Source: Ophiothrix spiculata (Eukaryota; Echinodermata; Ophiuroidea; Amphilepidida; Ophiotrichidae). From it: a stretch of DNA of 36,387 nucleotides. Position numbers and translations under genes: made by a program. The stretch lies in NCBI GenBank assembly GCA_000969725.1, contig JXSR01S042766.1. One strand, 5' to 3'. The notes under the pieces are model-generated. The model saw only the letters and a program-made list of their open reading frames with translations. It had not been told where the DNA came from and did not search any database. This document shows, piece by piece, positions 24,635 through 35,673 of this stretch; the first letter of the stretch is position 1, and each line of letters opens with the position of its first letter.

Positions 24635-25637
24635 TTTTGCTGCTTACAGATATGACGTGGATACTATCATGGTAATCACCAATAAGTCCTCTGACATGTC
24701 TTAAATCTTGAATTTAACTTTAAAATGCGTTCATTCATTATAAAAGTGCATTTTTGTCGGAAAACTAGGTTTATTCGAAACGAAAACTTGAGAACATTTA
24801 GTCAGTGACTAATTTTAATGAAAATCATACATATCATGATATGGGTCATTATAGGTGACACAATTAAATGCAAAAATTGAAAAATGGGCCATTCGTTGAG
24901 AAGAGGTTTGCAAATGGGGGTAATTATATCGCCGCACAATCTCAATTCCCTCAATATCCGACGATTTTTGCTTTAAAAAAATCGCTCCACCCACCTAAAA
25001 TTTCAACCTTCCACCGCAAATGGTGTCTCCCCCGGGTTGCTTAACTTTCTGTAAATCTTTGTGCATATAAGCATAATATGTAATTTACATGACTCATGGA
25101 ACAAGGGACACACATATTAAAAAGCACTGGGTCTCAGCTTTGATAATTAATTAATAATGTTGAATCCAACGTACCGTCAAGAAAAATGTGTAGTAGGCTT
25201 GTTTGTGAGTTTGATTTTCATTCTTCTAGATGAACATCCATTTTTTGAAACTGTGCATTCACCAAATGCCTATAAGTACTGGGATCGTGAGCTTTACATC
25301 TGTTACAGTAGGCCTATCTATTTTATATTTGACTCCCACCCCAACCCAAGGTATATTAGCTTATATTATAGAGTACGTAATTCATAATCACCTATTATGA
25401 TGATTATTCCATAGGTCAATAATTTGTGAAGTAAATACAGTCGTAATTACTGCTGCCTAGTAACGTGGCAACAAATCAACTATTTTCCTTGGATAATTGG
25501 TAAAAAAACACATTTTAGGTGATTTTTTCCACTTTTTCTAATCGTCATCGCAAAAAATATATGTCTGTCTAGCCATAAATGTTAAAAAAGGTTTTTTTTG
25601 ATCATGCAAATCGAACATCGACTCTCCTACCCCTTAA

Positions 25638-26320
25638 GGGGCCTGTTAACTCTGTAACTCAGCAACGGATAATTAGATTCAAATAAAAGTATACATTTCT
25701 AGAAGCGGATTTGCATAATGAACATGATGGTCAGGTCATTTTTGGACCAAAATGCGTAATTTTGGACCTAGGGTCCAAAAATCATGTTTTGGGCCCAAAA
25801 TTTTACGGGAAAGCTAGCTAAATTTTGCTTAGGTAAAATTTTTTGTCAATTTAATTTTTAGAATCTAGAAAGCAATATCTGGGATCACTTTTCTCAATTT
25901 TTTGATTTTTTTCTTAGTTTTTGAGATATCACCAAAAATTGTTCCAAAAAATGTCAAATATCCCACTCCTGACACCATTTTTTTTTGGCAATATTTCAAA
26001 AAATAAGATAAAAATCAAAAATTTGAGAAATGCGTTCCTAGATATTGCTTTCTAGATTCTAAAAAGTAAAATGGTTTAAAATTTTTACCAAAGCAAAATT
26101 TAGATAGCTTTCCCGTAATATTTTGGGCCAAAAACATGATTTTTTGACCTTTTTTGGACCTTAGGGCAACAATTTTACATTTTGGTCCAAAAATAAGCTG
26201 ACCATCATGATCAGTATGCAAATCCACTTCTAGAAATGTATACTTTGATTTGGATTTAATTATCCGTCGCTGAGTTACAGTCCATAACCCATTTCTGAAA
26301 ATGAAGGGTTGACAGGGCCC
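25638..26320. mobile_element. Large foldback element in TTAA target, copy 2
   Basis: GGGGCCTGTTAACTCTGTAA at the left and GGGTTGACAGGGCCC at the right, with TTAA at 25634-25637 and 26321-26324. It is the inverse of 8567-9334 and lacks that copy's 38-bp duplication (single TTATCCGTCGCTGAGTTACA here). The arms share TGACCATCATG and AATTTTACGGGAAAGCTA-like words. A minus-strand frame of about 70 codons resembles one in copy 1 only because the repeat is shared. Confidence 0.85.
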
Positions 26321-27231
26321 TTAAGACCATTTTGTGTGAATGATTAAACATTTCTGCCTTTGTCCTATGTAGATGAAGTTGTAAGTAATTGACCTTTGAC
26401 CTAAATATAGTCAAATTAAAATCAAATCTAAAGTTAGGAACAACTTTAGAATAGAAATTACATAAATTGATAACATTTATCATCAAAAGTTGCTTTAGGA
26501 AATGAAAGTCATTGTTTTCAAATTCTAAAATGTTTATTTATAAATGATAATTGTTCTGCAGACCAACTTAGGAATATTCTTAAATCTTTATGAAATGGAG
26601 CCCAGGTCACATTAAAATAACTTCCCATTGTACGTAAACATGTTTTGCTCCTTAGGTAGTTATAATACTAAATATATACGACATGAGATAGTTTTCCCTA
26701 ATCACAATCATAGAGTACATGGGCTATGCTTCTACCTAGCTTCTACCTATCACACATTGCTACACAGATCCAAACCTACGCCTAACGTACATTGTTTTGA
26801 TTTACACACTGATAGTCCTTATGTGATCGCAATAAGTATGTTCCATCGTTCAAGTCCTTATTCATACAGTGGTGTTCGTTAAGAATACATTCATAATGAA
26901 ACTTATTTGATAGGCATTCATTGGCCTATATACATTAATGTGTGACTGAGCTTCAAGATACATGTCATTAATAATACTAATACATAGAAGTGTATATGAT
27001 GGGGACAATTGATATGAGGGGTGCTGTTGCATAATATTTTTTGAAATTTAGAAAGCTTATTTTAGTCGCTGAATAAGAAAAGGAGAAAAAATCTCCTGTT
27101 TAAATTAACATGAGACATAAACATTTTGTTTTCAAGAATACGTAGGTAAATTTCTAACAATTTATGTCAGAAAGCTGCTTAAGGACTACACATTTAGCTT
27201 GCATAGTAGCTTTATTTCCCTGATAAATTAA

Positions 27232-27745
27232 AGTGACTGGCCTAGATTCGTCCCACTATTTTTTTACCTACATATATTTTTACTTGAATCGATAGAACAT
27301 GTTTATAGTAATATAACCTACAAGTAGTTTTCCATGATTTTGAGGAATATTGGAGAAAATTGTAAGTCTTTACCTACTTTAATTTTTTACGCCGGCACAA
27401 AAAAGTAGTGTGAAAACAGTGTTTCTAGTTTGTAAACTTTAAAGATCTTGTTTCTAAACCTGCGATGGCCAATTAAATTATTTATGATGAAATTGTTTCT
27501 CTTTTAATATGTATTAAATTATCTCCAAGAGTTTTTGATCTTTAATCTGGTAAATCTATCTGAGGTACAAATTTCGGATTTAGGAAACATATAGGATAGT
27601 CACACCACCATCAAAGAATGATATATTGCAAATTAATTCTCTCTCTCAATTTGAGCCATTTCTGTTTTGTACTTTTTTACTTTTAAGCTTTATTTAGAGC
27701 ATTTCCATAGGTTTTTAATTCTAGATGGAATCTAGGCTAGTCCCT
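27232..27745. mobile_element. 514-bp element in TTAA target, AGTGACTGGCCTAGATTC TIR
   Basis: The left AGTGACTGGCCTAGATTC and right (reverse complement) AGGGACTAGCCTAGATTCC match with two mismatches. TTAA duplications are at 27228-27231 and 27746-27749. The interior is AT-rich and without a frame. Confidence 0.85.
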
Positions 27746-28851
27746 TTAAGGAAGTTCAAATATTATGTAGACATGGACTTTGACGATATACATTAGCTTG
27801 TGAACACTGTTGTTACCGCTTTCACAAATACAAGAGGAAGTTGAAACAGTCATGATTTTGACAGGCTGTCTTCTAGCACTAATACTGTTCCTTAATTGGC
27901 TTGGCATTGTCATGGAGCCAATTGGAGCCCTCTTCAACTGTCTTGGATGCGATGCCCCATAGATCTTGCAGATTCAATCTTCCTGGTGCATTCAATCAAT
28001 GTCCTTGGCTGCCTGAGATGCTAGCACCACATTACTAAGAATTAAAAACAAAAATACAGTTATCTACATAGATCTGAGTTTATGGTTTCTCAATACATTG
28101 TAGGCCTATAAATTGGGATATTCACAAAATCAACTTTTGTTTGTTTTGTGAAATACCAGTTTGTCTGGAAAGGTATTTAAATCACCTATAAAAATTTGAA
28201 CACAGTTTTCATGTTTAGACCCATTTTCAAATTTGGTGGAGCTTCTTATACATATGCGCTTTTATTTCATATGAAAAGTATTGTTTCAAAGAAAATATAT
28301 ATTTTTTTAATCCTTTAAAGTTGCACAGAATTTAAGGTAGAACTAAAAACTTTGCTGGCACAAGGGGTTTTTTATCAACATTTTTTGGCGCCCTCAACAT
28401 GTTCATATATGAAATACTCTACCATAATCTAGTGATGTCATAAATCCCACCACTTAATTGTGTGCAGTTTCTTCTTAGGAAAGTAAATGAAAGTGCATGT
28501 ACATCAAGAAATTAAATAAAAGAATCTGCACTCATTTTCACCACCATGGGAATGACCACCATCTTGATTGTCACTCATGGAGGTGAGATTTTATTAGGTG
28601 CAACTGTGACACCTCTAAGTCCTTTGGGAGATTGATATATCTAGCTCAGGGCAACTCGGAATTGATGCTGCTCAAAATGCTAATACATCTAAAGTCAAGA
28701 TTAAGGCAATCTGCCAAGCTATTGGGATTGTATCTAAATAAATTACTAAATAAGTACTCAGCTCCATATATATGATAAGATGGCGGCGAGTATAAATTAT
28801 CAAAAACTTGATCCTTACCATGTCCCAACCCTTACTCACTAATGCAAGACC

Positions 28852-28889
28852 CAACCCTAACCCTAAACATACCCTAACCTTAAACCCTG
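28852..28889. repeat. Short interstitial telomere-like run
   Basis: Two exact CCCTAA units followed by degenerate ones (ACCCTAACC, AAACCCTGA). It is too short to be a telomere and is probably a chance or fossil interstitial copy. Confidence 0.5.
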
Positions 28890-29011
28890 ACTCTTTAAAA
28901 TTTTGGATGTATACTTGGTCCCAAATTAATCTAACCCTTTAAATTTCCTGATGTGCATACATTAATCCATTGCAGTCCCAAGCCTTGGATCCTTTTCCTA
29001 TCCATGATATA

Positions 29012-29551
29012 CTGTAAAAGTAGAAATTTTCGCGAGGTTTTTATTTTCGCGAATTTCGCGAATCAATCCTCAAACGCGAAAAAATAAACTCGCGAAATAT
29101 AATGTCATTTATCGACCAATTAAAGTTTCTCTCAAAATACGTAACAAGCAAAGCAGTGAATCTGTGCATGTAAAGCTGTTGAATTCGGAAGTTTGATCAT
29201 TCAGCCAGCTAAATCACGACCGATGTAGATGGTAAATATGAGGCAAATATTTCTCAAACCAATCATGTGATAGTGAAAAAAGTTGAAAGTATAATGATAT
29301 ATTTGGCTTTTTAGTTGACAGAAATGGTATTGATACACATCAAGCACTTTTCTAATCAACTTTCCACACTGTAAAATCTGCCGATAATTGGCGATGAATG
29401 TCAAATGAATGTTGTTAATGGCGACTTGGTAAGCTTACTCGTTGATATTATGCAACTCAATTTTGGTAATCGCGAAAATAAAAACTCGCGAAATGTCTGT
29501 TAGAGGCAAAATCGCGAAAATATCTTCTCGCGAAAATATAGACTTTTACAG
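29012..29551. mobile_element. CTGTAAAAGT-TIR element, copy 2, rich in TTCGCG
   Basis: CTGTAAAAGTAGAAATTTTC and GAAAATATAGACTTTTACAG bound the element, with TA at 29010-29011 and 29552-29553. Both ends hold clusters of TTTCGCG/CGCGAAA, about nine in all. The middle (29110-29460) is plain AT-rich sequence. The TIR is shared with 6832-7379, whose TTCGCG words are absent or decayed. Confidence 0.85.
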
Positions 29552-29610
29552 TACGTTATACCATACAACACAAGTCGGTATTTTGCAGTTGTTATCCAAG
29601 AGAAACAGAT

Positions 29611-29783
29611 CAGGGGCCGATTTCACTAACATGTAGCGATGGTTGCTAACCCCATTTTGATTGCTAACCCCAAAAATGATCGCTAAATAGCGGGTATTTT
29701 TAACAATTTAGCGACCATTTTGGAGTTAAGCGATCAAAACAGGGTTAGCTACCATCTCTAAATGTTAGTAAAATTTGCCCCTG
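29611..29783. mobile_element. CAGGGGC-TIR MITE, copy 1
   Basis: CAGGGGCCGATTTCACTAAC, then ATGTAGCGATGGTTGCTAAC, is inverted at the right (GTTAGCTACCATCTCTAAAT, then GTTAGTAAAATTTGCCCCTG). The TIRs span about 45 bp in a 173-bp element, nearly a complete hairpin. GAT flanks both sides, but whether it is TSD or part of the TIR is unclear. Confidence 0.85.
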
Positions 29784-30079
29784 GATGTTCATAAATGTGC
29801 TGATGTGCTTCTACAAATTTCCACTTCTACATAATGTGCATGTGCTTTATGTTATGCAAGTGAGCCCACACTCTCATAGGGCTATTCTTTAGGGGTTTTC
29901 ACAAACATCACAACGTTACATGCTTTTTTCTTTTAGCTTGATCATGAAATCGTTTTTTTTTTCAGTGGTTGTAAAATAAAATGATAAAATAGGATGATTT
30001 CCTTTATACCAAATATTTATTCAGAGAATAAAAGACAAGATTTCTCTTCTCATTCATATTTCAAATGTCACCGTTTTAA

Positions 30080-30480
30080 GGCTGGGGTAGACCTTCAAAT
30101 GGCATAAATGTTTTTTGTGTTCTAACTTTCAAACTAATTGCATAAACTATATAAAAGTATACATTTTTAGAAACAGATTTTTACCCTCAACATGATGATG
30201 ATATCAGTTTTTGACCAAAAATGTCAATTTTGGCAAAAAATGCCAAAAACCGTATTTTTTGCCCCAAAATTTCTGGAAAGCCTAACTAAAATTTGCATTC
30301 ATGAAATTTTGAACTGTTTAGCTTTTTGGAATTTAGAAACAAATGTCTAGGAACAGTTTTCTCGAATTTTTGATTTTTATCTTATTTTTTGGAAAAATGG
30401 CAAAAATAGGCCAAAAATTGTCATTTTGGTGGCAGCGGTGGGATATTTTGCAATTTTTGACCTATTTTTTGCATTTTTTA
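30080..30480. repeat. Diverged partial copy of the TTAA foldback family
   Basis: AAAAGTATACATTTTTAGAA, CAACATGATG, GAATTTAGAAACAAATGTCT and TTTTTGATTTTTATCTTATT, in the order of the left half of 8567-9334. TTAA (30076-30079) precedes the left end; no matching right end is found. Confidence 0.55.
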
Positions 30481-30544
30481 CAAAACCAAGATAAAATGCT
30501 CAGCTATTCCCATGAGGTGCCCCCGTCAAGTATTATGTTGTAAG

Positions 30545-30734
30545 CAGGCATGACAACAGTTTTCAAAACAACCCCAAAGGGGAATTTTTTTCTGAAGCCA
30601 AAATATTCCCCTTTTTTTCCCAATGAACACCAAAAATGGGGGTTTTATCGATACCTTTTTCACACTAGGGTTAGAAAAAGCTTTTTTTAATCCTCAAAAA
30701 CAACCCTAACTCACATTTTTCTTGGTCATGCCTG
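30545..30734. mobile_element. Small MITE with CAGGCATGAC TIR
   Basis: CAGGCATGACAA at the left and TTGGTCATGCCTG at the right are inverted repeats. The interior has AACCCCAAAGGGGAA and AACCCTAA phrases and no frame. Internal pairing is weak, so confidence is moderate. Confidence 0.55.
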
Positions 30735-30739
30735 TGCAC

Positions 30740-31331
30740 AACATAATACTTTATCGGACTGCTTAGTTTACTGTCTTAAATCTCAAAAAAATAACAATAA
30801 ATTTTATGATATTTACAGTATTAACTTAAAATTGAATTTGTCATGTCGATGTTTAGACTTATTCAGTTTACATAGCTCGTTTTGGAAGAATGTAAATTGT
30901 CTCAAACTGAGGACTGTAAAAAGCATATACCAGTTCTCTTTTGTTTACATGTTTTAAACTTGACACACTGCCTGTCATCTATCATATCAATGGATGGGTG
31001 GAGTTAGAGTAAGAACCAGACAGATTGCTTCATTCTATTATAAACCACACCCACTGAATAAGAATAGGAAATACAGCTGATAAAAGATGTATTTCGACAT
31101 CGACACGCTTGAACAAAATCATAGGAATATCACTTATAATTTGCAGTGTTTGTCAACTTGTGTGAAAAAGCAGAATTTAAATCCGTTGCCTAATGTTGGA
31201 AGGTCAATGTTTGCCTATCCTGTTAGAATGGTAACCAAAATTATAAACATGCTCAAGTAAAAAAGCATGTAACGTTTTGTGACATAGAAAAAAAATAGCC
31301 CAATGCCAATGGTAAAAGCGGGAGCAAAACC
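30740..31331. other. Unannotated AT-rich stretch
   Basis: I see no gene, RNA or repeat structure here. Confidence 0.5.
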
Positions 31332-31335
31332 TTAA

Positions 31336-31681
31336 AGGTGTAGGTTCCAATCACATTCTCATCCCCCAGGGTTCAACCGGAAGTAGTATATTTTTTGATG
31401 TCAAATGAAAGCCCATATTTTTCTGATTATGAATCCAAAATTTCACCCTCAAATTCTTTATAGTTTCAGAGATGTAGCACAAAATGTAAAATTACGTATA
31501 CCTATTTTCCATTTCTTTTTTATTTACATAACAGCCTCATCCCCAGGATTGCATACTTCGGTTTGCCTCTCAAGAGAAAACAAGACACAAGCTAAGGTTG
31601 AAACCTTGCACAATGAATTTCAGAGGTCAAGGTCAATCAGTTAAAAGCAAATTACACGCCCTAAAATAGGAACCTACACCT
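31336..31681. mobile_element. AGGTGTAGGT-TIR MITE in TTAA target, copy 2
   Basis: It has AGGTGTAGGTTCC and GGAACCTACACCT ends, with TTAA at 31332-31335 and 31682-31685. It is 346 bp, collinear with 11505-11855 (shared AAATTTCACC(T/C)(C/T)CAAATTC, CTATTTTCCATTTCTTTT and CATCCCCA). Its TIRs are better matched than those of copy 1. Confidence 0.9.
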
Positions 31682-31685
31682 TTAA

Positions 31686-32813
31686 ATCAAAATTTACTTT
31701 ACTAATCTACCAACTGTTAAAAACTAGTTTTGCTTAGGAAAAAAAAAAAACAATACGTGCTAGTGCAAAATAAATATTTATACCAATGTAATTGTGCTAT
31801 TAGCATTTTGTGTGAATAGGAACTTCTTAACACAAAAATCAATGAAGCATACTTCCTATATAATCATTTCCATTACAAACAAGCCTGGAAAAACTGGGTA
31901 ACTCGGCCATCTAGCAGCCAGGAAATTCAGGAAGCTCACAAGAAATTTGTAAGCTTTGCAGCTGTTTAAGGCAGGAAATGTTGAAATCTCAGTTATTGGT
32001 TACGAGGAAAGTTTTATTTTTTTTCGAGGCCTGATGACAAATATCACAAATCCGTGCAATAATAATCTTTGCAGGTGTGCATCAAACACACATCAAACAC
32101 ATCATACTCAACACCTACCTTTATTTTTTAGCATAGCCTAAGTAAAGCTCACTGCAAAATGAGCAAGAGAGGGACAGCATGAAATGAAATAAAAAAGCAA
32201 TAGTTAATATGAACACTACAAACTGAAAATGTAATAAAGCATTCCACGAACGGTATATAAAGAATTATTCCAACCAAGAATCAACCAGTATAAACCCTAG
32301 AACAGATATCTTTTTCAGGTAACAATGTTGACATTTGATAAACTTGTGAGTCGCTACCACAAAATGACAGTAAAGTCAAGAAAAAAAATGAGGTTTTGAT
32401 ATGGTTTTCCAAATCATAATCTTTAAAATTATTTAGAACGTATGGGAACAAGGGTCAATATTTCCCCTTAGAGCACTTCAATACTGAGACTTGAGGCTGA
32501 ATTTTGTGTCCAAAAATAAACCATCACAACCTGTTTTTACAATCTGGAGTTATATGACAGAGAATTACCTGTTGCGATTTCACACTCATTTTGTGGTAAT
32601 TACTACTCACATTTGGTGTAAGCAAAAAAGCAAGGAGGCAAAATTACAGCTGCCGAAATTTAATTACAGCTCTGCACATAAACTTGTGAAAAATAGATTT
32701 TAGGGGGGAAAAATGACAGCTTTGCAAACAATTAAGCATATGAAAATGGAAATTGAGGACAAAATATGGGTTAAAATAAGAAGCAGATGAGCCAGAAGTT
32801 GGCAAATGCATTT
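31686..32813. other. Unannotated AT-rich stretch
   Basis: About 1.1 kb with no recognisable gene or repeat beyond short A runs (31740-31750). Confidence 0.5.
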
Positions 32814-32963
32814 AGGGAGCACTGCAAAACCCAAACGGCGGTCCGTTTCAAAACCGTCCTGAACCGCCGGTTATGGTCGGCTGCTATTGTTCTGAACAAT
32901 GGTAACCAACTGGAACTGCCAGTTCTGAGCAGTCGGCCACCTGTGAGTTTTGAAGCAGTCCCT
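32814..32963. repeat. Palindromic GTTCTGG element, copy 2
   Basis: AGGGAGCACTGCAAAAC at the left and GTTTTGAAGCAGTCCCT at the right pair. The centre TTGTTCTGAACAATGG and words such as GAACCGCCGGTT and CAGTTCTGAGCAG match 6566-6704. Confidence 0.65.
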
Positions 32964-33020
32964 TACAACTCTGGAAATCAAATGTCTGAAAATAGAACAA
33001 AGTTGAATACCGTACAACTA

Positions 33021-33193
33021 CAGCGGAACCTCGTTAACACAAAATCACTGGGGCCGAGGATTTTATTTTGTGTTATCAGGATTTTGTGTTATCCAACTGA
33101 AACCACATAGAGATCAATACTAGGGACCAAACAAACATTTAGTGTTATCAGGATTTTTGTGCTAACAGATTTTGTGTTAATGAGGTCCCACTG
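33021..33193. mobile_element. Pogo/Tigger-like MITE (TA target)
   Basis: CAGCGGAACCTCGTTAACAC at the left and (reverse complement) CAGTGGGACCTCATTAACAC at the right, then AAAAT on both, with TA at 33019-33020 and 33194-33195. The CAGTGGAACCTCG-type TIR is typical of pogo/Tigger elements. It is 173 bp long, with repeated TTTTGTGTTATC inside. Confidence 0.8.
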
Positions 33194-33450
33194 TATTTGT
33201 ATCTGTTAAATAGTTGATTTCTTTGTCCCCAGCAACTAAAAATGATTTCACTGTATGATCAAAAATTCTTTCTTATGAAACAGTGATTCAAAGGGTCTTG
33301 CAAAATGAAATATTATAAAAATGCAATAATTTGGTTAAGAATTATTATATTTTGTTGGATTCTATTAAGAGTTAGACAAAATGTGAAATGTATTCAAAAT
33401 GTAATATCCTGACATATTGATCAAAAAGGGTAATAGTCTTGTAAATTCAA

Positions 33451-33471
33451 GCAGGCAGGCAGGCAGGTAGC
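33451..33471. repeat. (GGCA)n microsatellite
   Basis: About five GGCA units, CAGGCAGGCAGGCAGG, followed by TAG. Confidence 0.85.
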
Positions 33472-33582
33472 ATGCATAATTGGACACAGATATGGACCCA
33501 AAAACATTCTCTAGTTAGCTGGGTTGCATTCCTACTGTTGTTTTTTTTCCCTTAAAAAAATAATTTTCTTGTGAGAAATGTA

Positions 33583-33748
33583 AGAGCTTGGTCACAATAA
33601 CTCGTACGAACAGTTACGAGCAGTGTTTAGTCCATCTAATTGGACCACGCGACGACCTCGCTGCTCGCTTTGCTCGCTGCTCGTGGTCCTTTTAAACGGA
33701 CTAAACACTGCTCGTAACTGTTCGTACAAGTTATTGTGACCAAGCTCT
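33583..33748. mobile_element. Near-perfect 166-bp palindromic MITE
   Basis: The left arm (33583-33648: AGAGCTTGGTCACAATAACT, CGTACGAACAGTTACGAGCA, GTGTTTAGTCC, GGACCACG) is the reverse complement of the right arm with only about five mismatches. The centre is a CTCGCTGCTCGCTTTGCTCG run. It has no gene content and no clear TSD. Confidence 0.85.
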
Positions 33749-34683
33749 GACTTATGTCCAAACTGCAGACAGGTTTTGTTGTTGTTGTTTTGTTTTGTAA
33801 ACCCACTCAATCCACTTTCAATGAAATGATTTAGAAAAAATATGATAAAGTGAACTGAGTTGAGTTAAAAAAAACATTTACTTTAAAAAATAAAATTAAA
33901 CAAAAATAAAACAAAACCCAACTCTATCAATTATGTACTCTGGTGGTAGAGGTCCTTTCACATTTTAAAACTAACTTTCAGGCACAATTTAAAGATGGAA
34001 CAAGTGTCTAAAATTAATAGTTTAAAAGAAATTGTCTTTCAAGTTGCAAAACATTTGTTCAAAAGCAACCTGTTGGTATAAAATTTTCCTTGGAACCTGT
34101 TCAGCAAATCGTTTTACGAGAATGTTTCTGGGTGATTCATCCGCATATGGTACTTACACTATAGCAGGTTTATAAGCTTAATATTGGTAAGATGATGGCG
34201 TTATTTGCATTGATGCTGTTCTGCAATATGGGGGTTTATAAGTATATATACATATGTAACCTTAGAAATCACACTTTCCATAGGTGATATTATTTTTCCA
34301 ATTGCCAATTTAATCACACCTTGGCAAAAAACAACAGAACTTTGTCTTATAGAAGAAAAAAAAATATTTGGTGAAGGTTTAAATTGTGCATTTAAACAAT
34401 ATCAAACCACTGAAATAAACGTTGACAAATACACTGAAGCTATAAATTCAAGGCATTTCATTGATCAGATTTTTGAAATCAAAAAAAGGTTTTGAAATTT
34501 AAATGTCAGGCAACAAGAATTGTATGAAATTTAATTAAAAATTGACAAATTTAGGTAGAAGGAAAATTGTTAATTCAATTTCATGAACAAATTCTTTAAA
34601 CCCAAAGTGATTTTCATGATTAATTCTTTCAACCCAAAGTAATTCTCATGATTGAAAATCATGCACTCCAAACCAAGTATTAA
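33749..34683. other. Unannotated AT-rich stretch
   Basis: A- and T-rich throughout. Two near copies of TTCATGATTAATTCTTT-like sequence lie at about 34580-34660. No gene or element is recognised. Confidence 0.5.
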
Positions 34684-35011
34684 GCTGGTTTTAGAGTGTC
34701 TGTCGTGGTGGTCGTCGCATCTGGAAATTTTTACGGCAAGCACGACAAGCCGATAGATCGATTACCCTGTTGTGGTGGTTGCAACGACAAAATATTTTGA
34801 GTTGGAATAAATTCAACTTTTCTTGCAACAGACCATTGCTGCAAATATGCAAATGTGTCGTGCTACATTACGTCAACTCAAAATTGTAAATGCTTGGTCG
34901 TCTGCCGCAATGTGTTGTGCTACATTACAACTCAAAACTTTAAATGCTTGGTTGTCTGCTGCAACTACAAGCTTGGTCGTCTGCCGCAAAGACAGCTACT
35001 CTGAAACCACC
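34684..35011. mobile_element. GCTGGTTTTAGAG element with internal tandem repeat
   Basis: GCTGGTTTTAGAGTGTCTGTC at the left resembles the reverse complement of the right end (GACAGCTACTCTGAAACCACC), so TIRs of about 25 bp bound it. Inside are two units of about 55 bp (34853-34909 and 34910-34963, each with TGTGCTACATTAC and AAATGCTTGGT) and a partial third. It is related to 18737-18972. Confidence 0.7.
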
Positions 35012-35450
35012 TTTATTAAGAATTTTAAATTTGATTGAAACATACAAAATATATAAATAGACATGTTGATAAAAATAATTTTAGTTTAGACTTTTTCTTG
35101 GTTCTACCCAAAAATGTCAATTTTGATTTGAGTTGGTGGCAAAAGCAAGTGATACTATAAGCCTATAGGGCTACATGTATGATACTGGCTATAATTGCAA
35201 ATGACATGTATGATGTGATACCAACCGTTCATCTAAGCGTTGGTAAATACCGTAAACCTCACTAGAATAGTGAAATGTATGAGAAAAACATGGCATGAAT
35301 TACAGGAATAAATATTCATATCGGATATAAATTCATATGACACCCTACAATTTGTTCTCATTATGACTTTGACATAAATCTTCATGGGTGCCAATTTGAT
35401 TTTAAATCAATGAAGACATGGACTCAAACTGCAGACCTGGGGGACATTGG

Positions 35451-35671
35451 ATCAGGGGCCTATTAGAATCCATCGCAAATATCATTTGTGATGACTTTTC
35501 CATTTCACTTTAAATCTTCATTGACGAGCCTATCGCACATTTTGCGATGATCTCGACGAAATATGGCGCGAAATAAAATCATGTGATATCAAGAATTTGC
35601 GATGACTTCCATTTGCGATGATTTTTTTTGCAGGTGCTTATCACAAAAACGTTAGTAAAATAAGCCCCAGA
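35451..35671. mobile_element. CAGGGGC-TIR MITE, copy 2 (diverged)
   Basis: ATCAGGGGCCTATTAG at the left and (reverse complement) ATCTGGGGCTTATTTTACTA, then ACG, at the right. The interior has repeated TTTGCGATGA and its reverse complement (for example 35458-35640), so it can fold. It shares its ends with 29611-29783. Confidence 0.65.
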
Positions 35672-35673
35672 TA

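Larger units (their letters stand above)
23205..25637. other. Intergenic stretch with two inverted repeats
   Basis: It contains an imperfect inverted repeat (23943-24103) and a MITE copy (24421-24634). A stop-free run of about 120 codons at 23630-23996 (+) has no ATG near its start and no family I recognise. The stretch 24640-25630 is AT-rich with a poly-purine/pyrimidine patch near 24990; nothing is recognised. Confidence 0.6.
26325..29009. other. Intergenic stretch around a TTAA element
   Basis: Besides the element at 27232-27745 there is a DR1-like word at 26390-26402, a short hydrophobic frame at 27852-27962 and a telomere-like run at 28852-28889. The remainder, including 26420-27225 and 27965-28850, shows nothing I can name. 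Confidence 0.6.

Noticed and set aside
28852..28889. Telomere
   Set aside because: Only two exact CCCTAA units in the middle of ordinary DNA.
34823..35038. 71-codon frame with internal repeats
   Set aside because: The repeats come from the DNA tandem units inside a transposon-like element.
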